Part shown: in pieces, positions 7,452 through 15,800 of the stretch
Layout of the letters: every line of letters starts with the position of its first letter
How positions within the stretch are numbered: the first letter of the stretch is position 1
Assembly: GCA_025455665.1 (NCBI GenBank)
Contig: JALOMC010000007.1
Location: 1 to 25,378, forward strand
DNA length: 25,378 nt
Origin: Chitinophagaceae bacterium
GTDB lineage: Bacteria > Bacteroidota > Bacteroidia > Chitinophagales > Chitinophagaceae
Reading direction: 5' to 3'
The notes under the pieces: generated by a model
What the model was told of the DNA's origin: nothing
What the model saw: only the letters and a program-made list of their open reading frames with translations
Database searches by the model: none
Program-made: the position numbers and the translations under genes

Positions 7452-10400
7452 CTATCGCTTTAGCCGTAGCTCTATGCCTTCACCCAGGTGGCCGGTACTG
7501 CCTTCCTCTACTTGCAGCTCTCCACTTATCAGCAGTATGTGCCCTGGTTGGCCGGTAATGCGCAGGCTACGGCCGGGCCGGTTGGCTGTGCGGATGAGCA
7601 CACTGCCCAGGCGCAGGCTGGCGGGTGCCATAGGCGGCAGGGCCGGTACCAAAAAGCAGTTGACATTGCTACTATCTGTTTGCGATACCACGCCGGTGCC
7701 AAATACCCAGTAGTGGGCCGAATCGGCCAACAAGCCGGGGGCATAGTCGGCGTGTACAAACAGGGCCATGCCCGAATCGTAGCGGGGTGCATCGCTAAAT
7801 TGGATGATACCACCGGTAAGGCTGATACTGCCGCTGCTGAACGGTGCAAATTTGCCCCCCGTCATGCCGGTACCACCAAAGGCCAGCATGGCCAGCGGGT
7901 GTGCCTGGCTGCCATTGGCGGGATGGTCAAATTGGAACGAGCTAAGGCTATCGCCGGTATTGGGATCGAGATAAATGCTGCCCCCCGATTGCTCAAACCG
8001 GCTGCCATTTACGAAGTACAGGGCGCCATTGATCACCAATTCACCATTGGCTACCTGTAGCAGGCCACTCACGGCCATCAGCTTGTTGCCGCCGGTTTGG
8101 CTACAGCCCAGGTTCAGGTTGGCCGATGCGTCTTGCAGCCGCAGCGCAGCCGCTGGCGCTATTTCTACACTATCGGCCACAGCATCTGATATGTCTACGG
8201 TACAGTCGCCATTGATGAGTACCTGCTCGCCGCATTGGGGCACACCATAGGGCGTCCAGCGGGCCGAGTCGCTCCACACACCCGTGCCATTAAATACACG
8301 GCGGCCCACCGGGCTCGCCGACTGACGGGCAAAAAAGCGGTGGTACAAAAAGTTATTGCGCAGGTCTGTTTCGGGCTGCTCGCCGGCAGCATTTACCCCC
8401 ACATACAGGCTCCAGTATCCCTCCGGGGCATTTAGTGGCATCTCCAGCATCACATGTAGTGTATCGCTGGCTGCCAGGGGCCGCAGCCGGGTAGCGGGCA
8501 GGTTCAGGCGGGTGCCGGTTTCATTTACCAGCGCTACGCTGATGCTGAGGCTATCGGTAAAGTCGGTGCTGCTCAGGTTTTCAAAGGCCACACCCAGCCG
8601 AAGCGTGTCTATCCCAATGGTCAATGTGTCTTTGAAGCGCTGGCTGAGGGGGTCGCGGGTAAACTCGAAATAGCGGCCCGGCATGATGGAACCCTCTGGC
8701 GCCGGTTGATAATACAATCGCCAATAATCCAGCTGGTGGGGGGTAGCATTGTCGCTATCGGCCGTACGCTGCTGCAGGCTCAGGTAGGGGTAGGTGCTGG
8801 CCGCCACGGTATCGGCGCCGCTAAACCATTTCTGCCGTGTCAGGCCATTCAGCGCAAACAAGGTGTCCACTTCACCAGTGGCTTTTTTGCCTAGTACAAA
8901 GGTGGTCAGGCTGTCGCTGAATGCCCCGTTGGGCTCCACTATCGGCAGGCTATTCCATGCCAGGCTATCCCAGCGCAGCGCTGGCCCAAACCAGGGGCTT
9001 TGCATGCTTCCCAGGGTATCGGTCATGGGCAGGTCGGCACTTAACACCGGCAGGTCGAACAGTCCTTCCGAAAAAGTATAGGTGGGTTTAAAATTGATCG
9101 AATCGTTTTTGCGGAATACAAAACTGAACGTGCGGGGCTGATTGATGCTGTCGATGTCGTAAAAGCCCTGGTTCTTCAGCCGGTGGTAAAGTGAATTGCC
9201 GGCGCCGTACAGCAGGGTATCGCGTTGCCAAAACTGTACGAAAGTAGAATCATACGGTGGGTCGGCCACCAGCCGTGCTACCACATACTGGCCGGTAGGG
9301 ATGCTGTCGATAAAATCCATGATGCGCTTGCGGGCCGATGCCGGCGAGTAAGGCATTTCAAAATTGAAGCTGCGGCCGGGCGTATTAGGGCCACAAAAGC
9401 CCACATTGCCGCTTACCTGTTGCGGATTTTGGAATGGGATAAAACTGAGCGAATCGAAGACATTCAAAATAATGGAGCGACCAATGCAGGCACTGAAAAT
9501 ATTGGTGGTGCCGTTGGGGGTTACGCTGAGATCGACGTCTTCGAGAGCACTGTGCGGAAACATGCCGTGGACGATGTACAGGTTGTTGCGCTTATTGTTG
9601 TACCTGAACAGCCGGCTCAGGCTATCGAGGTGCATTTGCAAAAAGCTGGATTGCTGATGCTGGTAGTAGTGCCCCATGTTGCTGCCGGTGGCTGTACCGG
9701 GCAGGTAGGTAAATGACGATGGCTGCCAGGTACCCGGTACGCCAGCCACTACGGGTGCTACCCGCCAGTAGTATACGGTGTTTGGTATCAGCGTGTTGGC
9801 TGGCATAAATGCAACGCTGGCGTCGGCTACTGTGGTATCGGTAGTGTACAGTAGTGGCGAATTGAAGAGCCCGGTAGTATCTACTTGTAAGCGGTAGGTG
9901 AGGCTGTCGGCCATGGGGTTGGCATTGGCAGCTATCAGTTTGGTAGGCCAGCTGTTCAATATAGCGAAGCGGGCCGGATACACCGGGGCCGCTCCCTGCT
10001 CATTTACCAGCATGCTGATGCTTGCCTGGTTATTCCCTTCATCCGTTTCTGCTACTTGCGCATCGCCATCCAACTGCAGATCAAAGTGATGCCATCCGGC
10101 TGCCGGCTGACCGCCCACGGGCACTGTCACACTCATTTGCCGGGTATTGTTCAGCGGTGGCAGCAGGCTATCTACCACGGTTTGGCGATAGCCGCCGGGC
10201 CAGCGGCGAAACAGCTGCAGTCGCACAGAGTCGCGGGTGGCCTTGCCGCTGTTGACAACACTGAACTGTAGGCGCACTGAATCGGTATGGCTGTACACCT
10301 TCGCTGTATTCAGGCTCATGGTGCTGCTATCGGCTACGTAGTCGGGCTGGGTTTGTGAAAAAATGCGCAACACCGGATCGCCATGCAGGTGAAATTCTTC

Positions 10401-12764
10401 AGCAGTCAGCCGGGCTGCCTGATCGGTCAGCGTGGTGTACTCCAGCATTTTCTGGATGGCCTCGCGGTGAATATTGCCAATGTTATCGCCAAAGCGGGTG
10501 CGACTGGCGGCCAGGTACCACTGACTGGTAAAGAAGTCGAGGTACTGCAGAATGCCAAAATGGGTACTGCTGATAAACGCAATCGAACCCTTGCCTTTGG
10601 ACAATACAAAACGTTCGCTGATCGTCAGCTGCTGCTGGTTCAGCCGGCGTGCATTCAGATCGAAAAACTCCGCTGCTTTGCAACCATTGGCCAAAAACAC
10701 CGGCAGGCGCCCCGGCGTGTATTCCATATTGTCGGGCTCATTCAGGTTAAAGTCGAAATTGGTAGCACTGCTATGACCAAAATAGGTAATGAGACCTACG
10801 CCTTTGGCCACGCCGGCCCTGATGCGATCGTTATTAGCGGCTGTATTTGGATCATTCAGGCGCAAAAAGGTATTCACATTGGCCCCCACCAGCGTATCGC
10901 TGATCATTTGCGTGTAGTTATTCATGTAGCCCTTGATGGGGTCTACAATAAAAGGGTCGTTGCCGCCAATCAGGTGCAGCACTTCCTTTTGCCAAATTTT
11001 GGAGGCCGATTCGGTACGCTGAATGGATTCAAACGCCTGTACTTTTTCCAGATAGTCCTTTACCTCATCGCCGGTAATGGCGGCCAGGCGGCCCAGGGGG
11101 GTAGCGGGTGTGATGGTTTCATTATCGGCCGCTGCCAACAGGTTGTCCGATGCCGGCTGGCCCCAGGTAGGTACCAGGTGTAGTCTGCCCACGTTGGTAT
11201 CGGCCCGGTTGTAGTTGTAGGTCGATCCACGCCCAATTAAAAAAGCAGCTTTGATGGGTGCAGCAAACTGCTGCCGGCCAAACCGCAAAAAGTTTCGGAT
11301 GGCCAGGGGGTGCATGGCAATGTTGTAACCAAACTGTTCGGTCAGGTCGGCTATGTCAAACACAGCGGCGTTGTACTGTCCGCCGGCGGCCGAGCTGCGG
11401 TATTGGCGGTAGGCCTCCACATAGTTTTGTCCATTGCTGGCATTGTACAGCCTGCTGTTGGAAATAATGAGATAATCGGCCTGGTTTTCGGTCAGCGCAT
11501 AGTTGGTAAAGTTGCGTGCAGTCAGCGTCGTTACCGTTCTTACCAGGTTGCGGGCCGGGCTGGGGTCGGTAGCCGTCAGCACCAGTTGGCGGCTGGTAGC
11601 CGAAGCACCCAGTTCTACCCAAAGGGTGTCGGCTATTCGCACCAGTTGGTAGCGTAGCCGGTTGGTCAGGTCTATCAAAATTTTTTCGCCGGCTGCTGTA
11701 TCAAAGTTTACCAGCTTTAGCAGCCGGGGGGTAGGGCTGGCCGGTAGCTCAAATACAAAGGCGGCTGTGGTTCTTTCAAACTCATATCGCCGCGGGTAGG
11801 TCAGCTGTATTTTAAATACGTTCGATCGCCAGGCATTGTCGAGGGTGCCCAGGCGTACGGACATGGCTACCGAGTCATTGGCATTTACCCGGCTCAGCGG
11901 TATGTTGTTGGCAAAAACCGAGTCGGGATTGTAGCGCCTGAACGTTCGGGCTGCAACTGTAGAGTCATTCAGCCTCAGCTCCATGCTGCGGTTGATGTTG
12001 GCCTGCCCTTGTGCCCAAAAAGCAGCCCGCATCAGTGAGTCGGACCTTCGAAAGGCAAAAAGACGCCCGAGCCCGACGGTGTGTGGCGACCCCCCAAACC
12101 GGATTTCGCCCCAGCCCTCGCCGTTGTCGAAGGCAGCGGCCCGTACTTCCTGGCCCGAAATATTGATGGCAAACCCCAGGTTGCGGTTGGTACGCGGATT
12201 AACCCGAATGGTGTGCATGAAAAACGAATCGGGCGTGAGGCTGCTACTCAAAGGGTCGTGCATTGCATCGGTTATCCGCAGGTTGCTGCCGCCGGCGTTC
12301 ACAGTCAGGTAGTAAAATGCCGTATCGGTAAACATGTTCCATCGGTCATTTACCTGAAAATGCCCGAACCGATATAGGTCGCGGTCGGGCCGGCCATCGT
12401 TGTGCTGGCCCCAAAACTCAATGTAGCCATCGGGACCCATCAGGCCGCTGGCCGGGTAAGTGTAAATAGCTACCTGTTGGCCATTTCGCCACAGCTGCAA
12501 ATCCTCCACCGGGGTGTTGGCCAGTCCGTTTGCCTGCAGCGTGGCAAAAGGAATACGCTGCAGCTGATTATAATCGGCCCTGTTGGCATGCGTGCCGGCC
12601 CAGTTGGGCAGGCTGGTAGCCGGCGCTACAGCAAAGCGGTAGTAGGTTTTGCTGTAGTCAATCCATTCATTGCGAAGCAACGGCTGGGCATACCCGGCGG
12701 CAGCCAGCACTAGCAGCATGGCTGCCAGCAGGGGGGTAGTAAGAGATGAAACGGGCTTCTTCAT
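7452..12764 (-). CDS. Peptidase B: secreted C25-family cysteine peptidase, PorU-like, with beta-helix-like C-terminus and no sorting domain
   Basis: This 1770-aa protein is a paralogue of its two cluster neighbours. It has a signal peptide (ending GYA, residue 26) and an N-terminal region starting RNEWIDYSKTYY. The C25 peptidase domain spans about 427-795, with likely catalytic His664 (YFGHSS) and Cys695 (ANGCKAAEFF). CARDB-like and further beta-sandwich regions follow. Compared with A and C, about 18 extra residues are inserted near residue 50. From about 1490 the sequence changes to a G/V/I-rich pattern (GVWSDSARW, VLINGDCTVD, LVINGALYF) typical of right-handed beta-helix or adhesin-like surface domains. 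The protein then stops at LRLKR without any T9SS sorting domain. It is probably secreted as a surface or periplasmic protease-like protein; how it would use the T9SS without a visible signal is unclear. It lies 97 nt after peptidase A and 114 nt before the PorV-like gene. Confidence 0.82.
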   Translation of the reverse strand: MKKPVSSLTTPLLAAMLLVLAAAGYAQPLLRNEWIDYSKTYYRFAVAPATSLPNWAGTHANRADYNQLQRIPFATLQANGLANTPVEDLQLWRNGQQVAIYTYPASGLMGPDGYIEFWGQHNDGRPDRDLYRFGHFQVNDRWNMFTDTAFYYLTVNAGGSNLRITDAMHDPLSSSLTPDSFFMHTIRVNPRTNRNLGFAINISGQEVRAAAFDNGEGWGEIRFGGSPHTVGLGRLFAFRRSDSLMRAAFWAQGQANINRSMELRLNDSTVAARTFRRYNPDSVFANNIPLSRVNANDSVAMSVRLGTLDNAWRSNVFKIQLTYPRRYEFERTTAAFVFELPASPTPRLLKLVNFDTAAGEKILIDLTNRLRYQLVRIADTLWVELGASATSRQLVLTATDPSPARNLVRTVTTLTARNFTNYALTENQADYLIISNSRLYNASNGQNYVEAYRQYRSSAAGGQYNAAVFDIADLTEQFGYNIAMHPLAIRNFLRFGRQQFAAPIKAAFLIGRGSTYNYNRADTNVGRLHLVPTWGQPASDNLLAAADNETITPATPLGRLAAITGDEVKDYLEKVQAFESIQRTESASKIWQKEVLHLIGGNDPFIVDPIKGYMNNYTQMISDTLVGANVNTFLRLNDPNTAANNDRIRAGVAKGVGLITYFGHSSATNFDFNLNEPDNMEYTPGRLPVFLANGCKAAEFFDLNARRLNQQQLTISERFVLSKGKGSIAFISSTHFGILQYLDFFTSQWYLAASRTRFGDNIGNIHREAIQKMLEYTTLTDQAARLTAEEFHLHGDPVLRIFSQTQPDYVADSSTMSLNTAKVYSHTDSVRLQFSVVNSGKATRDSVRLQLFRRWPGGYRQTVVDSLLPPLNNTRQMSVTVPVGGQPAAGWHHFDLQLDGDAQVAETDEGNNQASISMLVNEQGAAPVYPARFAILNSWPTKLIAANANPMADSLTYRLQVDTTGLFNSPLLYTTDTTVADASVAFMPANTLIPNTVYYWRVAPVVAGVPGTWQPSSFTYLPGTATGSNMGHYYQHQQSSFLQMHLDSLSRLFRYNNKRNNLYIVHGMFPHSALEDVDLSVTPNGTTNIFSACIGRSIILNVFDSLSFIPFQNPQQVSGNVGFCGPNTPGRSFNFEMPYSPASARKRIMDFIDSIPTGQYVVARLVADPPYDSTFVQFWQRDTLLYGAGNSLYHRLKNQGFYDIDSINQPRTFSFVFRKNDSINFKPTYTFSEGLFDLPVLSADLPMTDTLGSMQSPWFGPALRWDSLAWNSLPIVEPNGAFSDSLTTFVLGKKATGEVDTLFALNGLTRQKWFSGADTVAASTYPYLSLQQRTADSDNATPHQLDYWRLYYQPAPEGSIMPGRYFEFTRDPLSQRFKDTLTIGIDTLRLGVAFENLSSTDFTDSLSISVALVNETGTRLNLPATRLRPLAASDTLHVMLEMPLNAPEGYWSLYVGVNAAGEQPETDLRNNFLYHRFFARQSASPVGRRVFNGTGVWSDSARWTPYGVPQCGEQVLINGDCTVDISDAVADSVEIAPAAALRLQDASANLNLGCSQTGGNKLMAVSGLLQVANGELVINGALYFVNGSRFEQSGGSIYLDPNTGDSLSSFQFDHPANGSQAHPLAMLAFGGTGMTGGKFAPFSSGSISLTGGIIQFSDAPRYDSGMALFVHADYAPGLLADSAHYWVFGTGVVSQTDSSNVNCFLVPALPPMAPASLRLGSVLIRTANRPGRSLRITGQPGHILLISGELQVEEGSTGHLGEGIELRLKR

Positions 12765-12790
12765 ACAAGCGGACGTCGTAGCAAAATTGC

Positions 12791-12843
12791 GAACCCGCGG
12801 TCATGCCACCATGCTTTGTACAAGATGGTATAACCGTGGGTTC
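12791..12843 (-). other. Long intercistronic hairpin between peptidases A and B
   Basis: An 11-nt inverted repeat (12791-12801 against 12833-12843, 10 of 11 pairs on the minus strand) encloses a second stem, ACCAT/ATGGT, with a 12-nt loop. It starts 17 nt past the stop codon of A and ends 26 nt before the ATG of B. On the minus strand it is followed by GCAATTTTGC, a weak T-tract only. It could be a partial terminator or an mRNA-processing/stability structure that sets the ratio of A to B. Confidence 0.5.
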
Positions 12844-12860
12844 TAATTAAATCAGTCGGT

Positions 12861-15800
12861 TTATAGTTTCTGCAGTCGCTCTGTCAGTTTCTGGTCGCCT
12901 TTTACAAGGTGTAGAAAATAAGTGCCTTTTATAAGATGCGCCACGGGAATGACGGCGGGACCGGTACCAGTGCGGGCTATTACCAACTTGCCGGCCGCAT
13001 CAAATAGCTGCAGCTGCCAGCCTGTGTTAAGATCGCCGGTGACGATGCGCAGCACATTGGTCATGGGGTTGGGGAAGACCAGCAACGTAGTGGCATCGCC
13101 AATAAACACCCGCTGCACCGCTGTGTATTGCACATTGCCATTGCCATCAGTCATTTTTACCCGATAGTAATTGTAGCCGATAGGCGGATTGGTATGCGAA
13201 TAGTTATAGCTGAAGGTGCCGGGCGCATTGTTGGTAGCGGCCTGCTGTGCCAGTGGCTGCAGCTTGCTCGAGTCCTGGCTCCACTCCACATCGTACCGCA
13301 CTATGTTCAGCTCATTGAAGACTTCCCAGTTCAGCACGGCAGTTTTGCCGTTGCCCGTGGCCGAAAAGCCTGACAGGAAGATATTTACCGCTACTTCGCT
13401 GGTTTGATACGCATTGTTATACGCATCGGTATAGCGCAGCCGATACCGATTGTTGCCAATGCTGGGCCGGGTATGCTGTAGTTGATACTGGTTCAGCAGG
13501 GCACCATCATTGCGGGGTGTCTGGCTGGCCACATTGGTCCATGCACCGGCGTTGGCACTGTGCTGCAGCTGGTAGCCGGCCAGTTTCATTTCGTGTCTGA
13601 ATTGCCAGTTGGCCGCCACGGCATTGCCAGCCGGCGCAATGCTGGCAGTTACCAGTTGCTGTAGTACTTCACGGGCTGGCGATAGTATCACATTGCCAAA
13701 CCTGTCTATTACCCGCAGCCGGTAGTAATTGCGGCCCACCACCGGCCCTGCATGCAGGCTGCCATACGATTGCAGCGGGATGCCGGCGTTTACAGGCTGC
13801 CGCGTCAGCACTGCCTGCATGTTGGTGCTATCGGTGCCAAAAAGAACTTCATAGCGGTTTACCTTGGTTTCGTAGCTCACATTCCAGGCAGTTTGTACGC
13901 CGTTTTGGGCAGGCGTAGCAGTAAAGTTCAGCACCTCTACCGGAAAATCGAGGGTATCGGCTACGAAAGGTTGGAACAGCAAATTGTTGAAATAGGTTTC
14001 TTCTACCGGATTGCGGCCATTGTTCACTTCCAGCCGCAGGTAGTACTTGCCTTGCAGCGTGTCCGATCGGCCTTCAAACCGGATGCGGGCTGTGTCGCCG
14101 GCAGGCAATGCCCGCAGGTTGCCGGCTTGTAGCAAGGTTTCCTGTCCGCTGGCGTTGCCCATCAGCAGCCGAAAACTTGTTGCAGGCAATGCCTGGGTAG
14201 AAACATTTCGAAAAGCAATGCCAAACTTCAAAGAGTCTTTAATGGCTTTGATGCTATCGCCGCTCCACTGCCAAAAGTCGCGGGCCGATAGGGCGCCATC
14301 GGGCACGGGCGTGTAGGTGATGCGCCAGTGCCGAAGATCTACCGGGGTAGCGGTAGCCGTGTCGCCGGTTTTCAGGCGCAGTTGCAAGAAAGGATACTGG
14401 GCGGCGTCGATACCCGATGCATCGAAGCTGGTGACTGTGCGATCGATACTGGTGAGCAGCTGGCTGCTGCCGTTTGGCTGATAGCCCCATACCTCCATGC
14501 TGCCATTGGTGCGGGCCAGCGGGTTGGCAGGCACGGCGGCATCCCACAGTACGCTCTTCCACTCGTTGGCAGGGCCAAACAAGGGCGAACTGACGCGGCC
14601 GGTAGTATCCAGCGTAAACAATGACTCAGAGGTGTGGATACGGTCGAATAAACCTTCGCTCAGGCGAACGGCCGGCTTGAAATTCAGCGTATCATTTTTA
14701 CGGAAAATGAAAGAGAAAGTACGAGGCCGGTTGATGGAATCGATGTTGTGAAAGCCCTGCGCTTTCAGGCGGTGGTACAAGCTGTTTCCTTTGCCATAAA
14801 TGAGGGTATCCCGCTGCCAGTATTGTACAAAGCTGGAGTCGTACGGAGGGTCCAGAATAAGGCGGGCCACTACATAATCGCCGGTGGGGATGGCATCCAA
14901 AAAGTCGACGATGCGCTTCCGGTTGTTGTGGTCAAAGTAGTTAAACTCGAAATTGAACTCACGACCAGCCCCGCAATAAAAGCCACTGCCAAAGCGGCCG
15001 CCACTGCTATTGTCCCAGGGCTTCATGGTTTTGCCATCAAACACATTGAACAAGAGCGACTGCCCGATGCAAGCGCTCCGGATGATACGGGCACCATTTA
15101 CAATCACACTGAAATGCGCTTCTTCGTTGCCGCTGGTGGGCCAAATACCCTGCTCTACATACACGTTGTGCAGCTTATTGCCAAATTGCAGGCGGCGGTT
15201 GGGCTCGGTTAGTCGGGTATTGGCAAACGAAGATTCGAGATGCTGGAAATAGTGCGATTGATTGCTGCCCTCGGCCAGCGCCGGCTGGTATAAGAAAGAG
15301 GCGTTGGACCAGGCTGTGGCCACACCATTTACCACCGGCGAAGTGCGCCAGTAGTATACCGTATTGGCTCGCCAGTTAATGCCCGGATTGAACTGGACCG
15401 CACCGCCACTGCTAATCACATCATTGGTCACCAGCGAGGGCGAATGAAAGAGGCGGCTGGTATCTACCTGTACACGGTATGTGGCCGATTTTGCGGCGGG
15501 GTTCACCGTAGATGCCGTCAGTCGAAAATTGGGTTGATTGACGATGGAAAGCTGATAGGGAAACACCGGCACAATGGCGCTGCTGTTCAATTGAAACGAT
15601 AGTCTGGCCAGGTTGTTTTCTTTCGATAGCTCATCCTTTTCAGCAGCCGGATCAATTTTTACTACAATAAAGTTGGTGCCTGCTTCAAAGAGGCCCTTGA
15701 GGCCAATGCGCACCCGAATACTGTCGGCCCTGAAAAGATTGCCCAGCCGATACATACCCAGGCTCTGCTGGCGTCCGTCGGGTGTTTCCCGCAGTAGTTC

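Noticed and set aside
7452..12764. Peptidase B as a pseudogene because it lacks a sorting domain
   Set aside because: The 1770-codon frame is unbroken, the signal peptide and catalytic pair are intact, and no remnant of a sorting domain is visible past the stop.
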